A DNA stretch of 64,000 bases from assembly GCA_000310025.1 (NCBI GenBank), contig FN649751.1:2364805-2428804 (forward strand). The letters are read 5' to 3'. The translations under genes and the position numbers were made by a program. The stretch is from Ectocarpus siliculosus. Its lineage: Eukaryota > Sar > Phaeophyceae > Ectocarpales > Ectocarpaceae. Shown here piece after piece: positions 49,720 through 62,290 of the stretch. The notes beneath the pieces were generated by a model. The model was not told the DNA's origin and ran no database searches. It saw nothing but the letters and a program-made list of their open reading frames with translations. Every line of letters starts with the position of its first letter. Positions within the stretch are counted from its first letter, which is position 1.

Positions 49720-50235
49720 GGGTGCTATGGCAATACGGCGTGGTGTGGCCGCTATCCGACGATGATAGTGTGCAAGAGAGCCTCCCAAAATGACTGTTAA
49801 GTTCACTTGTATTTTGTAGCCCAAGTGAAAAAATGGTTTGAGAAGTGGTGTTTGCGGCGAAGAGAGAAAAAACGAGAAAAGAAGACGAGTAAGAAAGTGG
49901 GGGCGAGCACCACGGGGGGGGCGAGCTGTCCATCTATCTTCTTCATCTCGACGAGAAAGCACACACGGGCTGTTGTACTCTACCGATCACGGTAGCGTAC
50001 TTCGGTCCCGACCTTAATAAGCCAAATTACTGTATTATAGGAGGGCGAAGTTCCTACAAGACAGTAGACCGATGCACTATATACTTTCCTATGGTTCTAC
50101 TGATACCTGAACAATTTGTCCGACTATTTGGACAATCAACCGAAGAGTCTATATGGAACCAATCTAGATAGGTAGGTGCACTTTTGTACTGACCGCACAG
50201 CAAATTGTTTTGTCGATTATTGTATCAAAGATCTC
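49720..50235 (+). repeat. Diverged direct repeat, left copy
   Basis: Matches 51275-51820 in the same orientation in order: 'gatgg/aatggtttga' block, 'gggggcgagc' with 'ccac', 'gaaagcacacacg', 'taccgat' and 'acggt', 'ccgacc', 'attata', then 'caat' and 'gaagact/gagtct'. Heavily diverged. Confidence 0.55.
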
Positions 50236-50608
50236 AGAGCTATTTGGTGGCGGTTAAAGTTTCCGTCTCTCGCCCATCCTTTCATGTAGACGAGCAAAAA
50301 CTTCACCTTGTTGTCCGTCGCGACCAAGACGTTGTTGGAATCGCGTAGGCGCTTTTATGGTGTTCCATCAGTTTTTTTTTCGTTCACACCCGGCCCCTTC
50401 AGGATCAGAACGACCTCTTGTTCAACATGGGTTGCAGACGGAAACTTCAACTTCTGCTTTGCATTGTTCTTCACCCTTTTGGGTCTAAAGGTGCGTCCTG
50501 ACAGATCATTTATTGATCATTTGCAAATGCTGGTGTTGTGGCATGCCATGGAGTTGCCGCCCTGTATCCCTCCACGCCAGGTGTTGGCAAGTCTATAGGT
50601 AGGTGTGT

Positions 50609-50675
50609 CTTTATTATTCGCATCGACCGCCGCGCTAGCCGGTGACCAAGATGAAAAGACGTTAGTGCAGCGGGT
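50609..50675 (+). repeat. Dispersed repeat R2, intergenic copy
   Basis: Carries 'tttattattcgcatcgaccg', 'cgctagccggtgaccaa' and 'gaaaagacgttagtgcagcg', matching the copy at 14361-14430 almost end to end. Confidence 0.68.
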
Positions 50676-51274
50676 AATATCAAGGTCCCTGGAACGGCCA
50701 AAATTCGAAGAATTCAAACTGTTATGGTATTTGGAGGTAGACATGTGATCGTGGTTGATCATGGTTATTTGGCGCCGTCGGATGCTAAGACGTGACGTCA
50801 TGCTAGATCAGGGCTTTATGCCGAGGCATGTGCCCTTCTGTTCAGTGTGTGCGTATGGACGATCCCTGATCGTGTGTGCGTGGGATATTGTGAGTTGGGT
50901 TGGAAAGCGTTAATCAAGAGTATTTTCTGTGTGTGATCAACGTCCTTCGATGCAAAGAAGGCGCTATGCACTCAGTGCGTTTGTCCTTTTGTTGACATTG
51001 CAGGCACCTCGCGCACCCAAGACCTTCACGACGTGCATACGGCACACTTCGTTGAACCCATGTTCGGATACAAAATATTGGCACATATTTTCCATCTAAC
51101 CCTAGACTTGTCAGTACACAGCCTGTTGTCACTCAGATCTTCGTCATGGAAGTCTTTTTCGATGAAAGAAGCGAATTAAACAAGTTCATTGTGATGTCGC
51201 GCACAGTTCCGAGCAGTGCCGACGACACCAGTGTACTGAGACGTCCTCTTCTGTTGGTGGGAGGTAGCCTGAAA

Positions 51275-51820
51275 GGTTCACAGCTTGGTATGGAAACCTT
51301 GCGTTGTTGTATCTGGCAATGACCACTGTATGGAACAGTGTGCAGATAGGCTTACGTAGTGACTGTAAAACGCTTGTTTGTAGACCAGAGAAGATGGTTT
51401 GAATTGGCGCTTAGTTGGCCGATAGGAAAGCAAAGACAAGGAGGAGTCCTGAGACTCGCAAGAGTCTCGGAAGGACCTTGAAGAGACCAAGAGCCTTGAC
51501 AGATGTAGGGAAGAAAGAAAAGAGAATGCACAGGTGGGGGCGAGCGCCACAGGGGCGAGACCCCAACCTCATCCTGGAAAGAAAGCACACACGAGCTATT
51601 GCAACGTACCGATGACGGTCACAGACGGGAAATCCGACCTGTAGCAAACATTATATAAGAAATTTCCAATAGGACAATGTTCCGATGTACCATACTCCTA
51701 TGACTTGATGTGTAACCTACCATGAATCAATCAATCACTGAATCAATATACGGAAGACTGTACCGGCGTACTCCGTTCGCGACTACCGAGTGTGCTGTTG
51801 TTTACAGCGATACAAATGCT
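51275..51820 (+). repeat. Diverged direct repeat, right copy
   Basis: Right partner of the copy at 49720-50235, about 1.55 to 1.6 kb away. See that entry for the shared blocks. Confidence 0.55.
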
Positions 51821-52046
51821 AATGACTACATTAAGTATTCCAACACTATCTCCTTTCCGGGTCTGTGTGGACCTAGTCCGACACCACTGATGCAAGATGT
51901 TGCTCCTTTCCTTTGCTACGTTTTTTTTCATCTTGCATGAACACCACGCAACACAGAATCAATCAAGGTACATACGGCAACTCCCGCGTCTCCATCATGA
52001 CGTCACACCTTCTGACAACGCCAAATAACCATGGTAACGTCCCGTC

Positions 52047-52435
52047 ACAAACGCTACCTTCAAGTACTGTTCCACCACACTGCACTGTCGAGGGGCATTT
52101 GCCACACGAAATGACATCAACGAATAAAAAATGACACCTAGACACCGGCTTCCTCAAAATACTATGAAACCACATTTACTAATACACCACTGAACACGTC
52201 GAGCGCAAGCGCATTGCCACAAAAATAGTGACATCAAAGAACGAAAATCTCGTTTGTTAAAAACACAGCTCACAAGCAAGCTTCCAGCAACATCAACCGG
52301 GCGAGTTGATTACGCACACACACCCGGCCACCTCCAAATACTATACCACCACAAATGCCAGAGCACCACTGCTCACTGTCGAAGGACATCGGCATACAAG
52401 TTTCATCAACGATTAAAAAACACCATTTGACACAC
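52047..52435 (+). repeat. Three degenerate copies of a ~100-base unit
   Basis: Copies start near 52047, 52150 and 52330. Each runs 'cctcaaaatactat' or a variant, 'ccaccaca', 'caccactg', 'cgtcga/tgtcga', 'ggcat/gcatt', 'gacatcaa/catcaacga' and an A-rich end. Spacing is uneven (about 103 and 180 bases). Confidence 0.55.
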
Positions 52436-52820
52436 ATACCCTCACAAGCAAAATGATTCCAGCACATCCAAGGGGAGCATTGTCCAAACTCGCCAACGTA
52501 CAAATACGTGTATATAAGAATGATCAAATGGCGTTGATTTTTGCCCAGCTGGACGGGGTCAACGGTTGAACAAATGTTCAACTCTTTCCTTCTTCTTTCT
52601 CTCGACTTGATTTATTCTTCGTGTTCCTGTTCTCGAAAGTCGCCACCTAACAACTCTCCACAGACATGTGATGAGCTACAGGATGACAGAGCGTGTCTAT
52701 CCCTTTCAAGCGACCCTCCTCCTTCCTTGCTGTTCTTGTATCGCGGGGTGCGAAATGCAGTGCCAACACGCGTACTCGGAACTTTCTCAAGAGAAGATGC
52801 TACCGTGGTAGAGATGGTCT

Positions 52821-55800
52821 TCATGCGATTCGCACGGACCAGGGGTGTTCCACCCTGCCGTACTGGATGTCGGTCAGGGCCCCCCAGAAGCGTTTCGCGA
52901 GCGGGCCGATGCTGGTGCCGCTGGGCACCTGTAAGCGAGAGAGAAAACGTCCCAAAAGATCGATAAATATCTTACGTGCGCTAGGCATCAGGAAAGGAGC
53001 AACGGACAAAAAAGCAATAACAAGCATCATGATAATAATAACAACCACGACAACAACAATAACAACCACAACAACAGCAACAACAACAACAGCAGCAGCA
53101 GCAGCAGCAGCAGTGAGACACATGTAGTTGGTGGCGAAGAGATACCTGCAAGTAGGACTTTTCTTTGGTACTACATGCACCCACCTGTGCGCAACCTTCT
53201 AAGCGTGCGAACACGATTATTCTACCAACTTTTGTACGTGCACAAATAGTACATTGCTGCATCTGATCCAGACTCAATCAAGGGGGCGTGGTCGCTGCCG
53301 CGGTTTAACTGGGAAGAGGTACTGTGTAGCCCAAGACGCACCTCGATTTCCATGCCCCGGTACTTGATGGCTTCGACCGGGGAGATGACAGCTGCCGTAC
53401 CCGTGCCAAACACCTCCAGAAGCTGCGAGGGAAAAGGCATGGTAAGGGCCACCGAGACGCCGAGGAGGGTGGAAAGGGAACATGAGATCCATGAGCAAGA
53501 AGGTGTCTAGGGGGACTGGCAAGGTGACAGAGTTAACACATTTTGCATGTAGGCTGAACAAGACCTTTTCCCTCCTAGCTCGAACCCCACAGCGAATATC
53601 TCGTGAGGGTCGCTCTCGATATTACATCATCCCTTGCCGCCTCCCCCTCTTCATTTCTACTCTGCTGTTGTTTTCTTACCCGGCCCTCCCGGGATGCCTT
53701 GACGACCTCTCCCATGGCGAGAGGCCTCTCGCTGACCTCAAGAGGGACGCCGCCTTCCAGCTCTCGCCACTCCCTTGCCAGTTCCAGCACCGACCTTCTC
53801 GTGATACCTGTGTACGTACCGTGTGTGCGTGGGTTGTTGTTGGTGGGGAAGATGATTTGGAGGGTGAAGGGAGCGTTTTTCAGGACCGAGAAACGACAAA
53901 GAAAGGGTGACGGCGGTGCAAAGGAAACCATAGGAAGAGAGTCAGGAGACGGAATCCTCGATCAGGGTTCTAAAAGTCCGGCACTAGTCTGAGAGGGCCT
54001 CGGCAACAAAGACTTAAAAAAAAAGGACCACTGCGGCCACCAACAACGCCCCCCGCCAACGAAACTACCGTTAACAACCTTGTCCACAACAACAACGACG
54101 ACGACAACAACAACAGCACTAGGCTAACCTTCGAGGATGTCCCCGGCGTCAAGAGGGGGCGTCACGAGCTCCACCCCTTCGCCGTCCTCCTTCTTGATGA
54201 GGAAGAATATGTTCATCGCGCTGACCTCTTGCACGTAGTCCTCCTCGCCGAACAGCCAGAGGATCTTCACGCGCACGACAAGCGGGCGATAAATAGAGAA
54301 ATATTGCAAAGGAACCGAAAAACGAATGAGAATAGCAGAGAAAGGAGCAAAGCGACCGAAGACATGGAAGCGAAAATGGCAGCGAGCGGGTGACTCAAGC
54401 ATGAAGATGTAGATGGGCTTCAACATCAACGATACAGGGACAAGGGAGCCGGTAGCGGGAGAGGAGATTCCTCCCAAGCCTTAAGAGAGGAAGACCAAAC
54501 AACCCCGGGAACGTTACTTGAATGTAGGAAGTTTCGCGGGACTTATCCTACTAGCCCCCACCCCTCCTACCCCGACGCCATCGTCAGTCAACAAACAAGA
54601 TCTCCGCGAAAATGGTGTGTTGGTCTCAAATAAAACCAAGCCCGGTTCGGCAAGAAGCCCCATCCCTGCCTCCTACCCCCCGCTGGGATTGCAAACTCCT
54701 ACTTTCAAGGCCCCTCCCCGCGGGCGCGCTTGCTTAGGACATGCACCCAGCACTGACTTGAGCATTTTCGATTTTATCACCTGTGCGCAGCCGTGCTCCT
54801 TCTTGGCCTTCAGGCCCGGCTTTACGGTGGGGGCGTAGTTGCCGCCGGCCTTGGCGAAACCCATGCCGCCGGGCCACGCCCGCCTCTGCTCGGTGTCAGC
54901 GTAGAGCTTGACCGGCTTGAACCCCTCCTGAAAGAACGAAACGAAACCAACAAATGTGCTCGGTTAGTGAATCGTTCCTAAGGTACCAATCGTGCACGTG
55001 TTGTTCAGGACAAACGACGTGAACTCCTCCTTTTTCATCGACGAGAATGAAGACGTCAGCTCTTTACATGCTGCTTCTTCGCAACACAGCTTATTTCCGG
55101 TTCGCGTTTGAGAAACCACATAGTACCCGGTCCAGGCTGTAACAGCCACTGGCGTTTCATTGGCTGACGAAACAGACTGTAATACCTTGTAGTAGGGGCC
55201 AACGGGAGACAGGACGACGTAGATCTTGACTTTCTCCGGTGCAGCGAGTCCCAGGTACGGCTGGAGAATAAGCAGGGGGAATAACGAAATGACACAACCG
55301 ACCAAGAAGCAGAGGTTAGTTCGTTGGCACTGCCGAGTATCCACGGCATACAAGCAAGCAGACAGGTGGGCTGCCTTTCGAGCGTGTCGAGGAGGTATGT
55401 GATATATTGCAGTCTACGTGGATGCAGCACTTTTGAGAGTTTCATCTGACTACCCTCATCCCTCCTTCGCGGTGCGTACGAAAACGGAGCGCTACATACA
55501 TAAATTCGGCTGAAATGGCAAGCATATAAATAGATGAAATTAGAGTCAAAAAAACAACAAATATATCGCTCTCACGTGGGTGCTGATGGCTGTCGGGCGA
55601 ATGTAGAGCGAGTAACCATCGCCCTCTGGGATCCAGTCCGCGTCCTCAACGACGAGCTTGCTGAAATCGATTCAACGGATCGTTCATCGTACAGGATGAG
55701 AAAGGAAGCGTAGAGAATGGTTGGGCGGGTGAGAGAGGCGCGATGTATCATTTTTGATGTCGTGCATATATCCCGTTCGTCCAAATTTTGAGGCGAAAAT

Positions 55801-57654
55801 CGTCTATACAAAGGGCAGCCGAGCAATGTAGCTATTGTACGCTCGTGTTCTTTCTGTCCTAATACAGCTGCCAACAAGCTTCATCAAAAACTGCCTGGAG
55901 TTGATTGATACCCACATCTCGAGTATCACCGGCCAGCACAACCCTTGTTTCTGCCAGCACGCACAGGACTCCCGATCCCCTCCCCTAACTAGTGACAAGA
56001 CTCTCACCTGATGAGCTCGATCATGCTCGCCTCATCCACCTGAGGGAAGCACAAACGGTCCATGGACCTGTTGAGGCGGATCATGTTGAGGTCGGGCCGG
56101 AAAAGCCTCACGCCGCCGTCCGCATCACGGTAGGCCTTCATGCCCTCGTAGCACTGTTATCGTGAACACGGTTTGGTCCCCCGTGTGCAAATGTGGAAGG
56201 ACGAGAAGAGGGAATTGGGGGGGAATAGGAGGCGAAAAGGCGGGGAAGGCGGGCCGATGTAAGGCGGGACATACATACATACATGTGGATGGAGCATATC
56301 CCGGGAGAACTTGACTACTACGACGACGTCGCACATATGTTTAGCATCTACCGCACGCTTGTTGCAGCGCCAGCCTCCGAAGGTAAACAATGCAACGTCC
56401 CGGTCGGTATTAGGACTCTACGTAGCCCGCTTGTCGCGAACTCCCCGTCCCGGGCGATGCTAAACAGCACGATCATGTCGCACGTTTATCTCTTCTTCCG
56501 GGTAGTTGGCGAGAGATCCGCTTTGTTCGCTGGTCGTGTTGGACGCACGATGCGTTGTGTGTAGTGCTAGTGTTAATGCCGAGGCAGCTAGCAACTGCAG
56601 TGGAATGGAACGGAGGGCTTTGTCACCGGAAATGCCGCGGCGGGCGTAGGTCTTCGGTACGTTGGATGCACATCACGCTAAAGGCGACGTCCACTACCAC
56701 CTGAAACAAGTACACGAAAAGACGAAGCTAGTCTGCATTTTTTTACGTACAAGTGACACGGCCATTGGTTCGTGCTTCTTCTTGGATCGATCTATTCCAG
56801 CACCAGCTGCGGTAGTTCTACACATCGCATGGTTACCTGCAAGCCGTAGTGCAGGGACGAGGCGGCCGGGCTGATGCGCAGGTCCCCGTACGGCAGGATC
56901 CTGGGGGCTTGCCAGCCCCCTTCGCTGTCCCAGTCGAGGTGCAGCATGTGGTCTGAGAACGTCTGCCCGAAGACCAGCTTCGACTTGTCCTGCTTCTCGC
57001 GAGGAGTCGTAGTGCGCTCAACAGACAGCATCGACGTCTGAAATAATCGGCGGAAACACCCGAGCGAGCGCGGGATCCGGCGAACGCAGAGAGACGGGGG
57101 CGGCAAAAGGGGGCGGTGGCGAATAGGAATCAGCGCAGGGAATTGCGATGTGCCAGTGCCCAATACGCGGCATTCCGAGCCTATTATTGTATATCAGTCT
57201 AATAAGTGCAAAGTCTTCCGCCGAGGCAGGACGTGATCACTTTTTTTGCTTGTTCGAAAGCGAAGCACCCACAACTCCACGTACTACTGCCGGTGCTGAT
57301 TGGGAAAGAACGGGGTGTGCAAGATTGTCTATAAAATACGTGGCGCGATATTCCCACATCGCATGTATTACTGTAGCAAAAATGTCCGTTATCACACTCA
57401 CTCTCTATCGAGCGAACCAACAATGCTGACCAGACCAGGAGCCCAGCCCCAATAAAAATCCAATGCCGGTTCATTCTTTTCTTTCGGTACTGCTCTTCTT
57501 GTTCAGCTCTGCTGGTTTTATTCTCCTCTGACAGCAGACTCACCTGGAGGACGGGAAGGGCAGGGCAGACCGGACGGATACTGCACGTCACGTCCGCGGT
57601 TCCAGTTTCCACTCCGCCCCCATCCGCTACGGTTTGGCTGTTGAACGGTCCCAT
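52821..57654 (-). CDS. Branched-chain amino acid aminotransferase, eukaryotic type
   Basis: This is the second BCAT of the window. Ten phase-consistent exons (57654-57544, 57037-56837, 56153-56008, 55660-55576, 55260-55186, 54927-54781, 54264-54129, 53807-53680, 53422-53342, 52928-52821) give 405 residues. Motifs follow the animal/fungal BCAT layout: FSDHMLHLDWDSEGGW, SPAASSLHYGLQCYEGMKAY, VRLFRPDLNMIRLNRSM, GYSLYIRPTAIST, KIYVVLSPVGPYYK, GGMGFAKAGGNYAPT (PLP lysine near residue 232), QEVSAMNIFFLI, VFGTGTAAVISPVEAIKY and ALTDIQYGRVEHPWSV. No clear signal or transit peptide is seen in the first 40 residues, so cytosol or mitochondrion is possible. A catabolic or balancing role beside the plastid copy is inference. 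The leader stays open upstream without an ATG, so 57654 was taken. Confidence 0.92.
53038..53113 (+). repeat. AAC/CAG microsatellite in a BCAT intron
   Basis: An imperfect run of ACA/AAC triplets passes into about eight CAG units, in the last intron of BCAT copy 2. Confidence 0.88.
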
Positions 57655-60197
57655 GATTCTGCAGTACTTTAGGTCTTTGAAGAACTCGAAGAACTTGAAT
57701 GAAGAGAGAGTGTATTTGTCCTCTCTTGATTCAGTTGTTTGGGTGGTGGGTGTGGTGAAGGTGGATGTTGTGTATGTCGAGAGGTGCGTGTGGTTGTGAA
57801 GTGAGGAGGGGGAGGAGGGCACGATCACGCGCGCTCGGCTCAATCGACGAACTCGATCGAGTTTGCTTCTCCCCGTGTGTCAAGGAGGTTTTTCTTTTAT
57901 TTTCTCCAGGTGAAAATAGAATTCGATTGGCTCCAAAGGCGCGGGTGAATGATTTGCGGGCCATTGCCTCTCCGGGAAATTGGCTGATGGGATGGACTCA
58001 CGGAACTCTCGCGTCTTCTCTTGACAACCAGATCTATCTGCACTTTTGGCTCAATCGACATCCTCGGTCGAATTATTTCTTCCGCATGTATATGTCAAGG
58101 AAGTTCTTTGCGCATTTTCCTACAGGTGATCTTGGAACGTGATTGGTGCGGGTAGTGATATACGGGTCATTGTCTCTCCGGGAAATCGGCTGTTTTAAAT
58201 TTATATGGGCTCACGGAACCCTTCGCCTCCGCCCCACATCGGCACAGATCCACCCTCTCTCCCTCTCTCCTACCTCCCTATTCGCAAGCACACAACAAGC
58301 CAGACGAAGAAACACGCGTGCACCACGCTAGGACGTCATGGGATACCCATCGTGTAGGTAAGCCATCACGAGAGGACCATGTGTAGCTGCATCTCGGCTG
58401 TGTGTCGTCGATACAGAGGCGATTATCATCATGGAAAATGGTCTCCATCGCCGTTGTCATACATCCAGTAGTTCTGCCGTTGGTGTGTCGCATTCCCCGA
58501 GGTGGAATAGCGCGTCGTGGAGCCGTCATCGTAGCCCTGTTTTGTAACCGGATAGTTCAAATGACTCCACCCACAGCAGTCACTGTCGTTGTAGTCTAAG
58601 CTCCACACATGTTGCGTGGTTGCACGTCGCATGTTGCACGCGACCTCTGTGTCCTCGGGCACCATGCGCGTGAAACTTTCTTCTGTTGTTGTGCAAAATC
58701 TCTCCGCCAAATTATTTTACTCTCCGAACCGAAATATATATGTGCATCATACTCCGAGTTACGAGAGTGAGTGGTGTGGGTGTGTGGACTCACACGCACC
58801 ATGCCATCCACGAGACGAACTGAGCGGTGTACACACACTGTATCTTGAAAGACATGCTGCGCGCAACTGTTCCGTGGTACAGCGGTGTACACGCACATGG
58901 TCAGTACCTGCTGTAGCGTAGAACAGGAAAACCTACACAGAGTTTTTTTTTGTTTTGGTTCTCCGGCGGGCTGGTGGGGCGGTGTTACGACTTTGCACTA
59001 CGATACACGGCTACACGGCGGTGTGTGTGAGTTTATTCAAAAATCGACGTGTGTACGACGTACTTGCGTTGGTGAACCAGACCGTACGACCTTTCTTGTT
59101 GCATGATGATATTCCTTCTCGAGTTCCTTCTCGAGAACATCAGGTGTATGTATGTTATCTGCTGACCCCGGCGGACGCTCTCTCGCAGGAATATCACACC
59201 GAACAGAAATAAAATTCCTTTTCAACTTTCAACACGTCGAGAACAACCAGCAAACTGCGGGCACCGCGAGTTACTACGTAGTTACACATACATGCTGCCC
59301 ATTGCCACAGAGTACGAGTATATTTCGGCGCCGGTATCTAAATTTGTCAGGATATTTCGAGCTTCGGGGAGAAAGCTCTGCAATACAAATAAATGGATTA
59401 CGTGCAGAGTTCAGGCCTAGGATCACTGCCTGCCGTGCGAGGACGCATGCATAAATAATGTTATAAACTCAATTTTTTCTGAGGTGTCTTCGGTGTCTTC
59501 CAATATCTTCCCACAAACAACCTCTCTCTGTCATCTACCTTCGAACCTCTTCTTGCTTCACTTTCATAATACAGACGACTTCTTCTCCTCCATCAAATCT
59601 TCCTCTCTTCGTTGATTTTGCTCTCTAACAAAGAAAGAAGCAATCAGCAAAGAAAGTAAGATTTGCTGGGGCATACTCCAGCGAATAGTAGTTTGTTATG
59701 TTGTTGACGGTTAGTATAATAATGATAGATAGTAAGTGGTGACGGATGAACAGATGATGTATGTATGTATGTATGTTTACAACGCTTCGAGCTACGTTAG
59801 ACTATATTAATATGGGTCTTCACATCATAATGTACAGGTTTCAACGAAAAGGACGATAGGTCACGTTGTTGGGGGAGCACAGCTCCCCAGCGCTGATAGA
59901 TGACCGAGTATTTCACTCAATAAATATCCACGAGTGAGTGACTTATGTCAGGATAACCCCGTCGCCATCACCAAAACAGACGATATTTAACAACACGGAC
60001 GGTAGTTGCCTGCATTTATTTGCGATAGGAACAAATCTTACGACTCTCTCTCCCGGTAGAATACGGAAATAAATATAGGAAGGCAAGCCGTCCGTAGACA
60101 ACAACAACAACAACAACTATACTTCCCCCGTACAATACGGAAATAAAGGAAAACAAGCCGCCGATAGAAAACAACAACAACCAAACACCACCCACAG
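57655..60197. promoter_or_regulatory. Divergent region between BCAT copy 2 and the dehydrogenase
   Basis: BCAT copy 2 leaves to the left and the dehydrogenase to the right, so both promoters lie here, together with at least one missing 5' exon of the dehydrogenase. The first such exon must end in phase 2. A candidate frame at 59103-59144 (ATG ATG ... ATC AG|GTG) fits the phase but has no other support. A tandem duplication fills 57839-58232. AAC-rich triplets lie at 60098-60120. Confidence 0.45.
57839..58232 (+). repeat. Tandem duplication, ~211-base unit, two copies
   Basis: Copy one starts near 57839 and copy two near 58050. Shared landmarks in order are 'ctcaatcgac', 'tcaagga', 'attttc', 'caggtga', 'cgattgg/tgattgg', 'gcgggt', 'gggccattg/gggtcattg', 'ctctccgggaaat', 'ggctg' and 'ctcacggaac'. 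The copies differ at many places. The pair starts about 185 bases upstream of the BCAT copy 2 ATG. Confidence 0.75.
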
Positions 60198-62140
60198 GCT
60201 TGGTTCGGCGGCGGGGCAAGCAAGCATCATCGTCGTTGCCGAGGCGGACGACCCCACCCTCGTTGAGCTGGAACGCCTCCCGAAGGACGCTTCCGAGGTC
60301 TTGTTCAGGGGTTCGACGATCGAGGAGTTCTCTACGCCCGAAGGAAAGCGGGCCCTCGCCGAGGCTAACGTACTCCTCAATTGTATCGGTGAGTTAGGAA
60401 CACGAGGGGGGTTTGACCAGTGTCTACATAGCAGCGTCTCCGTAGTGGATTTGAATCTGTCCGCGAAAAAAAGTGGGCCAAACGTTGAAGCGGGATGAAT
60501 TGGGTACGGATGAAGGAGCAAGGAGAAGTCGGAGGGGCTGGGTTAGGGCAGGAGATAAGTTTTTCTTCCGGCGACCTGAGAGTTTGATCGAGGGCTTGCT
60601 TGAAAAGGCGCAGAGGGTAGCTCTGGTGGGCATGGTGCTTTGCATAACCCTAAGAGTGTGATGTGACGCAAGAAGAGCGCCTACGCTCTTCTCTCACATA
60701 GACAGCCAAGCGAAGCCGTACTTGTTTACTACATCCCCTTTTGTTGTCGGTCCCGGTCCTCTCCCACTGCTACACTCTAGCCACCCTCTACTCACTTTCG
60801 ACGCACCGCTTCCGGACTACAGGCACGAAGGATCTGCTGAGCCAGCTGTTCCCCTTGGCGCCCAAGCTGGCCTGGGTCCACAGCCGGTTGGTCGGAGTGG
60901 ACGCCGCCCTTTTCCCGGCGCTAATCGAGGCCGACGACGTCTCGTTGACCAACGCAAGGTGAGCGGTACGGCGAGTGAAGCCGCAGGTTCCCTCTGCTTT
61001 CGTGTTATCTCTGTCCCTGTGCCTCTGTCTCCTCTTTCTCTCCCCCTCTCTTTGTGCAACCCTCTCTCCCGACCGTACTGTATCTACGCAAACACCCGTG
61101 GAGGCGACAACATAGATGGTCAAAACAACAAAGAGGAACTCAGGTTTTCCAAGAGAACAGTAACGAGCCGTAACTGAGAGCTAAGTCCACTGAACGGTGG
61201 CGCCAATTTTATCTCAGTCGTCGGTGGTGTGATCGGTCCAGTCGTTTGCATTCGGCAGCAGCGTGTCGGGTTAATAGTTCATTTATTCGGAGACACAGCA
61301 GTGATATGGTTTTTATTATGACATCAAACACATAGTCTATATATTGTTCTCTGGTACAACCGCGCCGCGACAAAGTGCCCCTTCCCCGCACGTAGGTGTG
61401 ATTTTGTGTTTAGTGCTGGTACGTCCGTCTTTTTACAACACGAATGACCGCGCGCGCTTCCTTCCACTGGTGTTGCCACCTTTTCCTTGTCTACTTATCG
61501 TTAATGTCGGATTGTGGGTGCGACGGAAAACAACGACACCAAAAACAACAACGACAACGACGACGACAGAGGACTCTTCGCCTCTGCTCTCGCGGAGCAC
61601 GTGGTGCTGTCTTGCCTGTACTTCGCAAAGGACGTCGACCGCTGGAAGCGGAACCAGAAGTGCCGCAAGTGGGAGCGCTATCACGTCGCTGAGGTACTAA
61701 CCCGAAAAACAAGCGCGCGCGCTGGGCTGGGGGGGTATTCACTTTCAGGGGACAGATATTGGGGGGGGGGGCATACCCATTATCAGACCACCGATGATGC
61801 CTACAGGGTCTGCATCGAAATAGTCTGGTTGGCTTCACCAGGCTGGCCAAAAAAGGAGGGGGATTACTGTAAGCACCTCGTGGTTGGCTTGCCACTTGAG
61901 TCGCCGAACCTAGGTCATGATGTCTGTGTAGTATTCCGAGCACCTTTACTTTCTCGGAGAGCATACGGCGGTCGCACCTAGGGCGTGCGGGCGGGCGTGT
62001 TTGCAGGAGGGCGGTGCTCCGGATCGTGTGTGTTTTACCCCATTGCTGAAATGTTTGATGTACATCGGTTTTCGTCCAAGAATTGATTTACGTCGGCGCT
62101 TCATCGTGTACTTGCCCTCCTCTGTCTCTCCGTCTCTCTG

Positions 62141-62221
<81 letters not shown>

Positions 62222-62228
62222 CTGTCTG

Positions 62229-62290
<62 letters not shown>

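Larger units (their letters stand above)
48457..52820. other. Long intergenic region rich in decayed repeats
   Basis: This lies between the start of BCAT copy 1 and the 3' end of BCAT copy 2, and no gene is supported. It contains a diverged direct-repeat pair (49720-50235 and 51275-51820), a good R2 copy (50609-50675) between those two, and a three-copy degenerate tandem repeat (52047-52435). The promoter of BCAT copy 1 should lie near 48457. Confidence 0.55.

Noticed and set aside
57765-58331. Plus-strand frames over the tandem duplication (125 and 62 codons)
   Set aside because: The two repeat copies are read in different frames with stops between them, so they do not look like a repeated protein.
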